DNA of 64,000 bases from Myrica gale (GCA_963930655.1 OZ005601.1:13574001-13638000); one strand, 5' to 3'; counted from the stretch's first letter, positions 11,101 through 23,811 are shown. The notes: generated from the sequence alone by a model not told the origin. Numbers and translations are program-made.

Positions 11101-14100
11101 ACTGTAGTTTCTTTACTTTTTGCTTAATGCAAAGCTTGGATTTCTTGTTCTGCTAAGGTAGAGTCCAAGTTCTGCTCTCCTATTGGTTGTACTTGGGTTG
11201 TTGCCTACAAAATATCATCAATTTTGTTTCTTGTTAGTCTTATTTTATTTTTGTTTAGCAGAAAGCTGAGGGGCCGCCGCTATTCCACCGACTGATGGGG
11301 CCAAGCCACCATTCTTTAGATGTGATACTTACCTTGAGTGCAAATAATGTAAATTTTTGCCTTTTTTGTTTGTAATGTTTTGTCACCTTTCACTTCTTTC
11401 ACTCCTTTTTAGAACGTATTACCTTATTTGGCTGGTTTTTTTATGGAGTAATGAGGCAGATCAATGCACATTTACATTCTTCTCGTCTTTTAGCAGGATT
11501 TAGAAGCTAAAAATTTCACTTCATTAAAGGAGCGACTTCACCATTTACAGGTTAATCCTATATTTAATATGAAATCATTACTGCCACTTTCATGGTATTC
11601 TTTCTAATTTCTAAGCATTTTTTTGTCCTAACATTGATTAATTTTTTATTGTGGTTCCAGAGAACTGAAAATCATCGGGTTTGCTTTGGAAGATCTGGTA
11701 TACATGGATGGGGTCTCTTTGCACGTACAAATATTCAAGAAGGAGAAATGGTACTCAATACAGTGACAATATATTGATGAATCTATTCCCATAAAATCTC
11801 TTATATTATTTTCCTCGATGTGTATTGTTTCTGAATTTTTGTTAGGATACCCTACTTTCCAAAGATTTTATGGTAGATTTATTGAAAATGTTGGTATAAT
11901 TTTCTTCTTGCCTATATAGTTGACACTGACGTTATAGTGTGGTCTCCTTTTCTCCACAATTGATGCTGTAATGTATATCTATAGGTTGTTGAATATCGTG
12001 GTGAGCAGGTAAGGCGCAGTGTTGCAGATCTGAGGGAGGCAAAGTACGGATTAGAAGGCAAAGATTGCTATGTGAGTCTCTATTTCAGTATTCCTTAGTT
12101 TTCAGTTGTGTATGGATATATGGCTTTTCTCTGCAATTTTTTATGCTATCAGATGTCTCTATGCCTATATTGATTGTCGTTAGGGCTGTACAAGGGAACC
12201 GGATTTTCCCAATTCCCCTGCTACCGGTACCGCCACCGGTTCTGGTTTTGTGGTACCCGCCTCATGGCAGTAGTGGGTCCGGTACCCCAAATTGCCATGG
12301 GGAGGGGATTTTCCCAGTTGGCGGGGAAACTGCTATCGCTGTAGCAGTCTCCTGCCAACCGGGATTTATTTTTTGAAAAACAGGACCTTGCCCCGAGCCC
12401 CACCCACCTCATTTATAATTTCCTCTCCTCGCTTCACCGCCAAGAGAAATGGAGCTTACTCTCCTCCAACGCGTAGAAGGTTCTCATCTAGCTTTCTCAC
12501 TTCCCTTCCTTGATTAAACCCAAAAGGAGATTTAAAGCTTCTGAGTATTCTTTGTTTTCCATCAAAAGAGCTGCAAGCCTTGCCTCCACTCTTTGCAGTG
12601 AGAGAATTTGCTTTTCAGCACGGATCCACTGCACCATTTCTTTGAAGAGGGAGATCTGAAGATCAGATGTGCCTGGAATTTTTGCCACCGTGATGAGTCT
12701 TTTTCAAAACTCGTTGAAGCTTCACGATTTGGGTTGCCATCAGAAAATGCCTTACAGGAACTAAAAAACGTGTGCACTGGTGGCTTTCATGAAGAAGAGG
12801 TAGTAGGGGAGATGTGTGGTGGCTACTAATGAAAATAGGGAATGAACAAACTGGGTTGATGGAGAGATGGAAATTGAAAATGGTGGCCTTGGTGGAGAAG
12901 AACAAATGTTTAACGTCAGTCACTGTTATCTCAAAACGTTAACAGTTAAACTGAAGGGTCTAACGAAGAAAAAAAAACTAGGCTTAATGGGCTTAAAAAG
13001 AATTAAAAGAATTGGGCCAATTGCCAAAAAAGGGCCCATTAATGCTGGTGGTAACCGACTCCTGCCACCGCCAAAGGCTGGTTACTGCACCTAATAGTGG
13101 TGGTGGCCAAAATCTAGCAACCAGCCCATCCGGTGGCCGCCACCGGAATTGCACAACCCTAATTGTCATGAAAAGTACAGTGATTTTTAAAATGCATCTA
13201 GGGGTGCTCGGAGAAGGATTAAGATAGTCTCTAATATACTACGTGAATTGGATGATTCGATTCAAAGAAAGAAATACGGATCAAGCATTTAATGTTGTAG
13301 TTGCTATACTGTTTGGTGGTGGAAAAAGGTATCATTGAATGGTTTAGAACTCATATGATGTATCTCTTTGAATTAAACTATCTAATTTGGGCAATGAATT
13401 GGAAAGAACCTCAATCCCAAGGAAATAGAAGTAGATATCAAGTGCACGTCTTTAGTATTTTCTTCCCTTGATAACACTGTCTTTTCCTCCATTTTTATCA
13501 AGTAGGTAAAGGACCTATTATGTAATTGCCCGAATTTTAGGTTGGGTTGGAAGTTACTCCCTGATATCTTGCGAGTGATCACTTTAAGATACATAGAATA
13601 CAGCTGACTATCCCTTCCGTTTTTTTAATGGCATAACAATTGTGGGTGTTTTAAGTGTGCCTACCTTATTTTCATCCAAATTCATCTTGCTTTTAGGCAG
13701 TTTAATTCTGTGACTATTCTCAGTTTTTATTTGTCACTTTACCATGATTATTGAAGTTCAATGAAATATTCTATGCAGCTTTTCAAGATCAGTGAGGAAG
13801 TAGTTATTGATGCTACAGATAAGGGGAACATAGCACGTTTAATAAACCATTCGGTAAGTTTTGTGTGGAAGGGTTTTTGCTGGAATCTAGAAGAACTGGT
13901 CCTGTTCTCTATTACACTTCAACAAATGTATGCTCATATCTCTATGCTCAAAGGGTTGTTCATGGCTTGGATTGACCTTGAACTTGAGCTGATCCTTAGT
14001 TGGGATCGGTTGGCTTTTGGTTATGTTGGTCCATTGGCTTTGTTTTCATGCCAGCCATTGCGGCATCGACCAAGTACATGTTAGTTCATGTTTTGACATA

Positions 14101-14717
14101 ATCATAACAGGGCAGCAGATATTGTGTACAATGACCATAAGCTAGAGTCAACTTGGGTTAGAGGGAATCTAACTCCTCTCTAGATTTTGTGGTATAAGTC
14201 CAACCTCTTAGTTTCTGAGAACTAATTTTTCAATCCTGTTTTTGGTCTATTACTTCTCGTTGAAGCTGCTTTCTCTGTCTATTGCCTCACTTCATGCTCT
14301 CTCTCTCTCTCTCTCCCCCCTCCCAAAGTGGGGTGGGCGGTGGGAAAAGCAAACAAAATGTCAAATATGCTTCTTAATATGTTATGACCCTAAACATTCG
14401 ATCTTGTTTTGCTGCAGTGCATGCCCAACTGTTATGCCAGAATCATGAGTTTGGGTGATGAGGAGAACAGGATAGTTCTTATTGCAAAGTCTAACGTTTC
14501 TGCTGGTGAAGAACTAACGTGAGTTTTTTTCCCCCATTCACCTCTGTTTTTGAATGGATCTGGCTTGAAGCATTAAGTTTTGGGTTGCTTGAGGAATAAA
14601 TGTTTTTAAGATTTTTTCTGCCACAGGTATGATTACTTGTTTGATCCGGATGAGAGTGATGAATTGAAAGTTCCTTGCCTATGTGGAACTACCAGTTGTA
14701 GGAAATTCATGAATTAA
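5186..14717 (+). CDS. ATX3: Histone-lysine N-methyltransferase, ATX3/4/5 (trithorax-like) class
   Basis: Nuclear enzyme predicted to methylate histone H3 lysine 4. I model 23 exons: 5186-6082, 6247-6302, 6390-6588, 6765-6899, 7000-7068, 7179-7247, 7342-7433, 7560-7652, 8043-8178, 9003-9075, 9232-9331, 9477-9601, 10021-10166, 10342-10446, 10635-10699, 10836-11049, 11262-11348, 11497-11550, 11661-11750, 11985-12071, 13779-13853, 14418-14518, 14627-14717. These sum to 3159 nt with phase kept, about 1052 residues, near the ~1020-1040 usual for the family. Domains in order: acidic/basic N-terminus; PWWP at ~237-330 ([17 protein letters not shown]); PHD finger at ~389-475; a second PHD and an extended PHD at ~608-787; SET at ~905-1023 with intact NHSCMPNC and GEELTYDY; post-[14 protein letters not shown]3 is preferred over ATX4/5 because of the neighbours (F-box, EMB1703, SINAT3). 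Odd points are a GC donor after exon 3, a duplicated donor after exon 1 and a transposon in intron 20. Confidence 0.93.
6078..6246 (+). repeat. Tandem duplication spanning the intron 1 splice donor
   Basis: Two copies of an ~85-bp unit lie head to tail. Each starts GCAAAGGGTAAGTTCCTCTC (donor GT at 6083 and again at 6168) and runs through matching TTTGTTTATTTTACGT and AAATTGTGAT blocks. The second donor is as good by eye as the first. Use of the second would add 85 bases and an in-frame stop. Confidence 0.8.
12173..13169. mobile_element. Non-autonomous hAT-like transposon in intron 20, carrying a gene fragment
   Basis: The element body (12181-13161) starts TAGGGCTGTACAA and ends TTGCACAACCCTA, an imperfect terminal inverted repeat. 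It is flanked by 8-bp duplications ATTGTCGT (12173-12180) and ATTGTCAT (13162-13169). The 8-bp target duplication and TAGGG ends are typical of hAT elements. Subterminal GC-rich CCGGT/GGTGG motifs occur at both ends. No transposase is present; the interior includes a fragment of an RPN6-type proteasome gene on the minus strand. Target duplications differ at one base, suggesting a fairly old insertion. It lies wholly within an intron and is presumably spliced out. Confidence 0.82.
12497..12760 (-). pseudogene. RPN6: Captured fragment of 26S proteasome subunit RPN6 (PSMD11) gene
   Basis: A minus-strand frame reads [43 protein letters not shown] and LLGLIKE, which I recognise as an internal part of the 19S lid subunit RPN6. 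Only about 60 residues are in one open frame (12497-12688). Sequence upstream of this, toward 12760, still resembles the preceding RPN6 residues (KIV) but in another frame. The match ends after GLIKE, where the family continues VRRLDDK, which may be an exon boundary. It sits inside the hAT-like element, so it was probably copied from a functional RPN6 locus elsewhere. It cannot encode a proteasome subunit. Confidence 0.8.
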
Positions 14718-14848
14718 GTTGCACATTCTTTACGCCCATTTATTTCTGCGAGGAGCTAACCCGTATGCTAGCCCAGGAAGATCCATTCTTTTTCCCAGTG
14801 AGATTGCAGAGTTGTTATTCCGGCATTTGTATGATAATCATTGATTTC

Positions 14849-14854
14849 AATAAA
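14849..14854 (+). terminator. Poly(A) signal of the ATX3-type gene
   Basis: A canonical AATAAA lies about 130 bases after the TAA stop codon, followed by T-rich sequence. Position and sequence fit a polyadenylation signal; the cleavage site is not determined. Confidence 0.55.
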
Positions 14855-16054
14855 ATGTAAATTCACCAACTTTTTTGGTTGGTGCAATTTTTTTAGTTAT
14901 CTTTTTTGTATCTTGACTTCATAATTAGTACCATGCTAATTCGGTCTCAAATATCCGAGGAATTTACTAGGTATTGTGACTATTTTTCCTGCTGGGCAAA
15001 TGCAAGCAAGAATACAGCAAAACAACAGAAGTAGAAAGAAAGAGACTGTCAAATAACAGCAGAGGGCGGGAGGAGCCCTCGTCCTCCTCTCCCCTCCTGG
15101 CCATGTCGTTGGTGGCAAAGATCTGTCCTAATTGCCTCTAGTGGAGGTTGTGTCTAGAAGACTAGATCCATGAGCTTATGATTGTCAATGGCGAACGCTC
15201 ATAGCACAGCCAGACTTATCCGCCTCCAAGCGTCGTTTCCAAAATCTGGTGTCTACGGGCTGGCACGTGTAGGCCCACACGCCAAGCCTGTTTCTCCTCT
15301 TGCCTCCCCTTCCCCCATCCACCTTTTGCCGAGAGTTCTTCGATGCTCCCTCCTCTCAGGCGTTGCCATGGTTGATCTTCGGGTTATGAAGGGTTGAGGT
15401 GATGTTTTGGCTCCTCTCCTCCAGCGAAAGCTGCCGCTACCCTATGCAGCCCTTGGTTTACCGGATCTTTAGATTCGAGTTGTGAATCTGTTGTGGGTAC
15501 TTAGAAGAAAAAAAAAAAGGAATCTGTTGTGGGTCTTCAAACCCAGTTTGTTTATAAAAGGGCCTTAGGCTCATTTCAGTTTGTAAGGGCCTTGAAGACC
15601 AATTTTTAGCTCTGTTACTCCTTCCAAAAGAGCACTGGGCACAGACAGGAAAAACCCTTTTTTTCATTCTTCGTACACTTCTTTAGCCTCATCCACATCA
15701 ATTTTATTTGCAACTATTACTCATTTGCCCATTCACATGGCTATTTGTAGATCAATCAATAGGCTCTATTATCTTTCATCTGAAATTGAAAAAGCCTAAA
15801 AACCATAGTCCATTTACAAAAGGACGTAAAGAAAGGTTACTCTTGTAGATGGAATCTGTTACTTTTCTCTATTATCTTAAATCTCAAATGAAGCCTAAAA
15901 ACCATGGTCCATTGCAACAGAAAGTTAAGGGTTGCAACCCACATCGAGTTTTACAGATCTAACTAGAATCCATATTTTCATCTTCCATTATTGCATCCTG
16001 ATGCAGGACACCATGAATGACTCAAGATATGAGCTTCTTACATGGAAAATAACG

Positions 16055-16056
<2 letters not shown>

Positions 16057-16135
<79 letters not shown>
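16057..16135. repeat. Compound (TA)n(GA)n microsatellite
   Basis: About 20 TA dinucleotides run directly into about 19 GA dinucleotides. Such tracts are usually length-polymorphic. Short open frames reading Y-I-Y-I and R-E-R-E through it are artefacts of the repeat. Confidence 0.95.
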
Positions 16136-16139
<4 letters not shown>

Positions 16140-16327
16140 GTACGGGTTGCTGAATAGTAGATGTGTAGCTACAACATCAAAAAGAATATCTCATATCAAA
16201 AGTACTACAAATCCAAAAAAGAAAGATTAAGTAGTTTTAAAAAGTAGGGGCTTTTAGAGAATTAGGGTTGTATTTTATAGTTGATTGAATTAAGCTTTAG
16301 TTGACAGCATTTTATGTCGTGACATAG

Positions 16328-16462
16328 TGTTTGGTTATAAAATTTTAGTAAAATTTTATGTTGGTGTTAAAAAAGTATTTATTGAAATTGATGAATAAGT
16401 GATAAAAATAAATGTAAAATTTTGAAATGTTTTGATAAGAGTAAAATTTTGTTCACATACGC
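16328..16462. mobile_element. Possible small MITE
   Basis: AT-rich 135-bp stretch with imperfect inverted ends (GTGTTTGGTTATAAAATTTTA on the left, reverse complement GTATGTGAACAAAATTTTAC on the right). It is non-coding, and the target duplication is not clear. Confidence 0.4.
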
Positions 16463-16588
16463 TAATTGTTTTATTGCCTAGTCGCTAATAGAATAGAGTA
16501 GGCCCAGCTGAAGTTGGTCCAACAAAAGAGTAGGCACAAATATTTAAAATCTCTCTTATTTGTTTGAGATCGTGTATTTTGGCGCGCC

Positions 16589-16598
16589 TATATATAAG
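16589..16598 (+). promoter_or_regulatory. TATA box of the F-box gene
   Basis: TATATATAAG lies 69-120 bases upstream of the two candidate start codons (16667 and 16709), a normal distance for a plant TATA box with a short leader. Confidence 0.6.
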
Positions 16599-16708
16599 CG
16601 AGCGAGAGGGAGAGAGTGATTGAGAGAGCTTGCGAGCGTGTTTCAGACTGCATAAACGTCACTCGGATGCTTTTGCCTCCGAGCTTCGGGGTGTTTGGCG
16701 CAGTAACC

Positions 16709-19700
16709 ATGGGAAAGCGGCAGCAAAGTGCTGTTCTGCAGCCAGACCGATTGGAGAAGCGATTGCGGCGAACCAAGCCTATTTGCTCTTGTAGCTCTCC
16801 TGGAGGACCTGGACCAGCTTTTCTAACGGCTCACTCCTCTTTCTCCTGGTTCTCTCTCTCTCTCTTTCAATTGAATTTCACGAACAAGTTTATCTGTAAT
16901 TTTTCGTAATCCGCGCACGTATTTGAGTTTGAGTGAGAAATGAGTGAAATGAAGCATTGCTCGAAATTTCGTTGAAAATTTTGAATTTAAAACTCGCTCT
17001 GAATTTGCATTTACTAAAAAATGAGCGCTGAAGAGTTGTCGGTTTGAGATTCTGAAGAGGATCGTGCTTGATACAAAGACCTGTACTAATTTCTACAACA
17101 AGAGGCTACTTCAGAAAACTTGCATAAATCTATTCTCTGAAAACACTTTTGGCTCATTATGTGAACTTCGATCTCTCTAAACCTCCATATAGAGAGAATC
17201 TGTTTCCAATGGTCAATTTCACATTCAAACGGCATTACGATAATGCAGTTTCTGCACATTTTGCGAGCTCTGTTTCTGTTTGAATAGGCCAGTTCATTGT
17301 CAACAACTCTGATTCCTGATACTCTGTTTGGCAACTGAGAAACTGGAGGAAATTAAAACTGACATCAAGTTCAGAATCTCAATTTGGATGAAGAAACTTT
17401 TCTGAACTGGAGCATGGCAATTTTAGGCTTTCTGGATTAGCACTTGGAAGTCTTTAGCAACTTTCACTAATTTTCAAAGTTTAATTCGTGAATCTCCTGC
17501 GTTTTCTCAGACAGGGATCAGAATTTATGTTTTAGTTTAACTTTGCATTTAGGATCAGATATGAAGTCTTGTTAACTAACTCAGAGTTGTGCCAAAACTG
17601 AACAGTCAGTTTTATTCCCTGTATTTTTAGTATTTTTAATGTGAGCTTTCCGTTTCACTTCTAAGACAAGGGGAAAACACTAAACATGATATAATATCTA
17701 AGGAAATTCAAACTTTGAGCTTAATTTTTTTGTGGAAAAAAAAAAGAAAATGCAGGGAAAACGGAAATCACAGATGTAGGATATTGCTTTTTTCCTCAGC
17801 AATCACATAGAGCCTAACCACACTTCAGTTTTATCTGAATTTTATAATCTTTCTTGTGTACAAATCTCTTTAATATTCGTTCATACAGGTACGAAGAGGA
17901 CGTGTGGACAGAGATCGCGAAGTTTCTGGAAGGTCGGTCTTTGGTGATGCTCGCCTTGACAAACAAATGGTTTTACCGTCTGATTATGGATGATAGTATA
18001 TGGAAGTTCATCTGCCTGCGTGATCTTCAGGTCCCGGCTCCCGAGCACGTCGCGTTCAAGTGGATCAACCTTTATGCTTCAGCCTTCGGTAAGGATAAAA
18101 AATAGGATCGGGATGCTTCCCCCGTGTCGTTTATAAATTTTTGTGCCATGGGGCAAGAAAGATTGGTGTACGCTGTAAAATGAAAACTTTCCATCGATTT
18201 TTGATCTATGAATAGTTTGGGCAGATGGGAGTCACTCTTACATGTTCAGCCAGCAGGAGAAGCATATTGGTGAGTCCCAATCTTATATTTCAGCCCACCC
18301 TTAGGAGTCTATTTTGACCAATCTTATATTTCAGCCCTCCTAATCGGAACCAGCCTTCAGTTCTGAAGTCTGAATCTATCCATAGACTAATTAAAGTCCG
18401 GTTATACAATTTGGCTTGAATGTGGAAAATAATCCAACACATTGTGGCGCGAGTGCTATCAGTCAAAGTACAGAAGTGATCGTGTGTTTGTCTTGAGTTA
18501 CCTTATAAATATTAATAGCTCATGATCGTTTTGTAATTTCCTTTCCTTATTATCATTCTAATAGGTCTCTTCTCTGACTATTTATTCGATGGGAAAATCA
18601 GATTGGATGCGAATTGGCGCATTTTATCTCGAATCTTCAGTAGCACTCCTCACAGAGAGGCTCAGCTCTCCAGCGAATTTTGCGAAAGAAGATACTATAG
18701 AGAATATGTTGCAGTCTTCTGGCTGTTGTATGTTAGACAATGTTAAACCTGGGATCTGGATAGCTGGTAGCTCCAAGTCCTTTTGTAGTGCTAATGCTAT
18801 TATCACTTCGGTTAACAGTGTTATTTAACTGGGCTCGTGTTTTCAGATCTCCAGCTTGTTCGATGCCCTGTTTGTGACCTCAATACATGCGACGGTGAGA
18901 TGCACATAATTTTTAGCTTTGTTGCACGAAAAATAAGGTCTTACTTATGATGTCGTTGAGGCATACATTACTACGTTAGTAGCTCAGAGGTTGCAGCGGC
19001 GGTAACCTCCGGCGGGTTTAATAAATATTTAATCTTCACACTCTCATGACCCGCTTGTAATATAAATCAGAAGTTCATTCTCTGTTATACTTCATCTTCC
19101 TTGGAGGGCATGTTTGCTGTTTTAATCTGCTAATCGACCTTAGTTTGCTTTGACAATATTGAATGGGCCAAGATGCATGTCTTATGTGCTGAAATTGTTA
19201 TTATCCAGGGTAACTGATTCATCCCAAATGGTCTTATTAATCCTACAATGAAGCCCTAATATACAACTAACGGAAAAGTTGCAAAATGTGCAAAAACATT
19301 TGGTAAAACAGCTCCTTTGCAGGCAGTTTGCCGAGCCCTCTACTGAACTACAACCTTATTTATGTAGGAACCATGCAGACGTTAGATGCAAGGCACGTAG
19401 AGCTGTTTCTCTGCGAAGGGTACCAGACTGGGAGCTGGGAATATGAGCTTGCTGGATCTCATGATGTCAAGGAGCGAGTAACTGGAGCTACTGGGGCCAT
19501 TTTTGACTTCAAATACCTCGAGGACCCTTCATCCTGCGGTAATCCTTGATAAATCCCTATAAACTTCAGTCCCTTTATCATTCTTCTGTCACCAATTTTT
19601 TTTTTTTACTTTTATACTATAACCTAACACACCTGTCAAAGGTGTCTGATCTATAACTAAAGGCTGTTTAGAGGGGTGGTAAATTTTTTGACATTAAACA

Positions 19701-20329
19701 GTCGAGCTGAAAAACGATTTAGTGTAAAATCTGTCCATAGTCAAGGCTTTGGTCTTTGTCAATAGCCACTTCCTGTCAAGTGCCATGCTGTTATGTCAAG
19801 CATAATTTGTCATGTTATTAGCTGCTTCTAAGCTATTGAAAAAGTAAAATAACCTGCTACTAATTTCCAAGTCAACTGGTGGCAGCGATCTTTAATCTGA
19901 AATCATGGGTAGGAAAACCCAATGACTGGCAGCCGAAGGCTACCATCACCCTCCACGCAGTTGCAGTCAACACCAATTTACAAGAGAATGAAGGTAAGAA
20001 AACCTCCCATTCTTCGAAGCTTCCATCGATTTTCAGCAGTCCTTTTACTTTTTGTCCCCACCAGCCCAGAACTATCCAAATGAACTATCCAGTGATTGCT
20101 CATAAATAGATAATCAGATCATGGCAGGATAGCCCATATGAATTTTATTTAAGGAAACTCTGTAAGAAGGACAACAGCTTCTATTAGTTAATGATTCTGT
20201 TATACGTGTAGTACTACTGACGGTTTTTCTGTTATCCTGGAATCAGGACTTCACGTCAAATACCACACCATGAGGGCTGGAGCCGATGGACAAGTTGTTT
20301 CCATTAGAATCTCCCAGCAGCTCTTGTAA
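16709..20329 (+). CDS. RMF: F-box protein, RMF / At3g61730-like
   Basis: Predicted substrate-recognition subunit of an SCF ubiquitin ligase. Exons: 16709-16848, 17889-18088, 18216-18269, 18602-18766, 18847-18894, 19368-19538, 19886-19993, 20247-20329; phase is kept and the total is 969 nt (322 residues). Introns 2 to 7 are all phase 1. The F-box lies at ~47-91 (EDVWTEIAKFLEGRSLVMLA, then WKFICLRDL). The C-terminal part has CPVCDLNTCDG and HVELFLCEGYQTGSWEYEL, and ends KYHTMRAGADG then SIRISQQLL. I chose ATG 16709 because its context (AACCATGGG) is strong; an in-frame ATG at 16667 would add 14 residues. The Arabidopsis homologue, named REDUCED MALE FERTILITY, is adjacent to ATX3, as here. The first donor (TG|GTTCTC) is weak, so the end of exon 1 is the least certain junction. 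Confidence 0.85.
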
Positions 20330-21640
20330 TTCTTGTCAAATCCACAACTTACACAAAACTTTTCTCCTCCTCACGCCAATTAAAATGCCTTCTCCGCACC
20401 TCATACATAGAGTAGGTAGGACTTAAAATCATAGAAATCAATCGGTTAGGAATGTTTGCGTTGCACCTATTAGAAGAGCATAGAGAATGGTTATGGAGGT
20501 AGTCGAGTAATCCCTGTGGCTATCGTCTTAATTTGTTCGGGGGGAATGACATTTTTTTCTGATGGACCTATGTATCATATATGATACTTGCATATATGTA
20601 CACATGCATGCTTCATGCTTCATGGATGTGTGGCTAATGTATGCACGGATAGATCCGATGTATGACACTGAGTACAAGCAATAACCCTACAAATAAGCCC
20701 AGCAAAATCATTCATTAATGTTAAGAGGATTGGAATCATGATCTCGCATTTTTACATTGAGCTTGTTATAATGTCATGCTGAATCTCATGATCTTGTCTC
20801 TTTGATCCTGAGAGCTTTGAATAAATCTGACGACTAATTCACAGTAACATCCTATGATTGTCTTTTATATAAGTAATTCTCCAGATTAATTATTATAATG
20901 AAGGATTAGGTAATCAGGTTAGAGCAGTATAGCTTGAGAAATAAAAAATGGATAGAAGAGGGTCGTTGAAAAGGAACCTAAGTCAGGTTGGGAGAGGAGC
21001 ATTTTAGCAAGAGAAGATGAATTTGATTTTGACAAGTCAACATGAATCTCATCCGACTGTTGACATGGCACGGTCTCAATTTCGACCTAAATTGAATTAG
21101 ACGCAAGTGGTTTGCCGAATCATACATAGCATATTCTACTTTTGACAATTGAGTCTTCTCATTTTAAAAAAGGTAAGGGTACGTACAAAGATTTTCTACG
21201 CAACTTCGTTTATTAGGACAGCTTTGAACGCTTACATGCACCCTTAACGTTTTCCATTCATTTGGCAAAAGTTTACTCAATCATCTCAACAGTTGTCAAT
21301 ATTTTTTTTTCTGCTAACGTTATTCCCTATTGGAATTTGTCTATTGAATCAGTTTGTCCTTCAAAATCGTAAACCAAAAACAAATTCCCTTGTGAATTTG
21401 GTCTTTTAATGTGTGAAGTACTTCTCTTCTTAGTTCTTCAATACACCCGTTCTCAAATGACTTTTTCCTCTACATTATTTCCCAGGAAGGAGAAAATCTA
21501 TCTAACACATGATAAAATATTAGAGTCTCTGCCCACTTTTCCCTCGAATATGTGCCGCAAAATGTTAATATCGACGATTAAAAACAGGTGTCAGTCTATG
21601 TATAAAAATATACGATAATGATACTAATATTGAATCAAAT
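20330..21640. other. Intergenic, 3' flank of the F-box gene
   Basis: No gene or repeat recognised. AT-rich sequence without long open frames; the first part is presumably the F-box 3' untranslated region. Confidence 0.5.
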
Positions 21641-21649
21641 CCAGCCTAA

Positions 21650-23430
21650 ACCAATTTGGACTGCATAGACATGATCACACTGGCGTCAAAGCCCAACAAC
21701 AACGATTAGGCCCAGAAGAAGGAATCATGACACGTGTCATGAGCGGTTATAGAATAACTTAAACATGCGGTAACTCTATGATCCCAACGTTCCCGTAATC
21801 AAAGCATGTACCCGTCAAGGAGATGTGTGAGGAGCATCTCGCAAAACACAACATTACAGGGATTTGATTCCCGCCAAAAGGGAAATAGGAGAACGTGGAA
21901 GAAACACTATAAAAAGAGCAGATGATAATCGGAAAAGGTATGTGTGATTCTAGAGCAATTGAATAGTGAACATTTGTATAAGACAAAAGAATGACTTAAA
22001 CATCGGAGGTGCCTTACCCCGATGCCCGGGGACATTTTTGTTATTTTTATAGAAGAAGTTACACGAAGATCGAGACACATTTATTTCGACGTGTCGACCA
22101 TAAATCAATTAATTCATCAGTTGGTGTCATCTGTGGGAACGTTTTAGTTCTTGTGATAAAAGGTTTATGGTGATCGCCAAGAGTAAAGGCAAGGAGAAGA
22201 CTGGAGGCAATCCGGAGTCACCTCTGAGGCCTCCTCCTCAACTGATTGAGGGTTAGTTGAATCCATCCATGATGAGTCACACGCAGACCAAGAGCCAAAT
22301 CATCATGACAGGCAACCATGAGAAAATTTGTCCAAGGAAAATGTAACAGAGAAACTCACATTCCACAAATATCAATGTCGGGAAGACATGAGGAAGATGA
22401 TCGTATACCACACCACAACAGAGACTCTACTCTCTATCGAGACAGAATGAAGATGTTGGAGGAGTCAACACTAGGCTGGAAAAAGTTCTAGCTTAGTTGG
22501 GAAGAATGAGATAGAAGGTGGACAGACTGACGCAATCCTCTCTAGAAAGCATGATGCACCAAGTGGAATATCCATTCACACCAAGAATCTTGGAACTACG
22601 ACTACCATTTAAGTTCTGTATGCCTATCATCGACAAATACACAGGAACTCACTCAATCACTTAGAAGGCTATCGATCGCAGATGAACCTGCTGGACACCC
22701 AAGATGCTATCAAATGCAAAGCATTCCCTACAACGCTAGTTGGATCAGCTTGTATATGGTTTAGTTGGCTAAGGCCGAATTCCATTTTGAGCTTCAAAGA
22801 GCTCAGCAGAGCATTCGTCAGCCACTTCATAGCAAGCAATAAGCAGAAAAACCAGCAATTCATCTCTTCTCCACCTGGCAAAAGGTGGACGAGAGTTTGC
22901 GAGATTATATGACACACTTCAACCAATAAAAACTTAACGTAGAATATCCAGAAGACAAGGTGGTCCTTACCGCCATAGTAGCTAGACTAACTGACAAAAG
23001 GTTCTAGTTTTCATCAGGAAGAAACCCCTAGAACCCTTTTGAGAATTCACGAAAAAAGTGCAAAAATATATGAATACAGAAGATATGGTGACGGCTCGCA
23101 AGCAACAAACCGTCGATCAAGGAGCGGCAACCAAAAGAAGAAAAGAATTGGCTTTAGCTAAACCTCCCACAATGGAGAGAGACCGAAGAATAGAACCTCG
23201 AACTGAACCATGAATAGAACGTCTGAGGATGTAGTTCAAGCCCCTCAATGCGCGTCCAAGAAATATCCTTATGGAAATCCGAAATGATCCCGAGATACAA
23301 TGACCTCTAAAAATACGATCAGACCCAGACAAGCTGGACCTAAAGACACAGATGAATGTATACACCTAAAGAGACAAATCGAAGTCCTCATTCAACATGG
23401 CCGGGCAGTGTTGAGGGGGCGCCATCCCCA
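21650..23430 (+). mobile_element. Broken Ty3/gypsy element fragment (Tat-like): LTR end and gag
   Basis: The sequence TTGGTGTCATCTGTGGGAAC at 22121-22140 resembles the primer-binding region that follows the LTR in Tat-lineage elements. Downstream, scattered matches to a Tat-type gag are seen, including DAIKCKAFPTTL, ACIWFSWLRPNSI and ELSRAFVSHFIA near 22700-22840, and a later gag segment near 23340-23420. Protease, reverse transcriptase and integrase were not seen. It is a broken, clearly old copy with many breaks. Outer boundaries are approximate. Confidence 0.7.
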
Positions 23431-23811
23431 TTCCCCATTCTCAATAATTATGAATTTTATTTTTATAGTCTACAATATTTGTCTATTTAATTTAAGTGTA
23501 ACTTTGGTAGTCGGCTTTTTTGGTCAAATACTTTAACTGCGTTTGTTTTTATTTTTTAAAATATTTTTTTAAAGATTAAGAATTTTTTAAAATATATATA
23601 TTTTTAACTATATTCTTAATTCAATATACTCGTTTTCAATGACGTTGTTATCTAACCAAATTCCAAAAGAGAGAATATAATTTATATCTTAATATATTTT
23701 TATATATACATCCAATAGAGCCGTTAGGTTAAGGGGAAAAAAAACTTTTTAGAGTTAATTTGACGGTGCTATTGTAATCAACAAGAAGCTCTAAAATCTT
23801 GAACGTGTACT

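Larger units (their letters stand above)
14870..16585. other. Intergenic between methyltransferase and F-box genes
   Basis: No gene recognised. The stretch includes GC-richer sequence near 15050-15420 with short open frames lacking family motifs, a microsatellite and a possible small MITE, listed separately. The last 100 bases are the F-box gene promoter. Confidence 0.55.

Noticed and set aside
12867-13227. Plus-strand frames near the transposon's right end
   Set aside because: They fall within the hAT-like element's repetitive end and cross its boundary; no protein family was recognised.
16042-16230. Y-I repeats and R-E repeats in short frames
   Set aside because: Pure translation of the (TA)n(GA)n microsatellite.
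18961-19010. GTAGCTCAGAGGTTGCAGC as a possible tRNA
   Set aside because: It resembles a D-arm, but no acceptor, anticodon or T-arm stems could be found around it, and it lies in an F-box intron.
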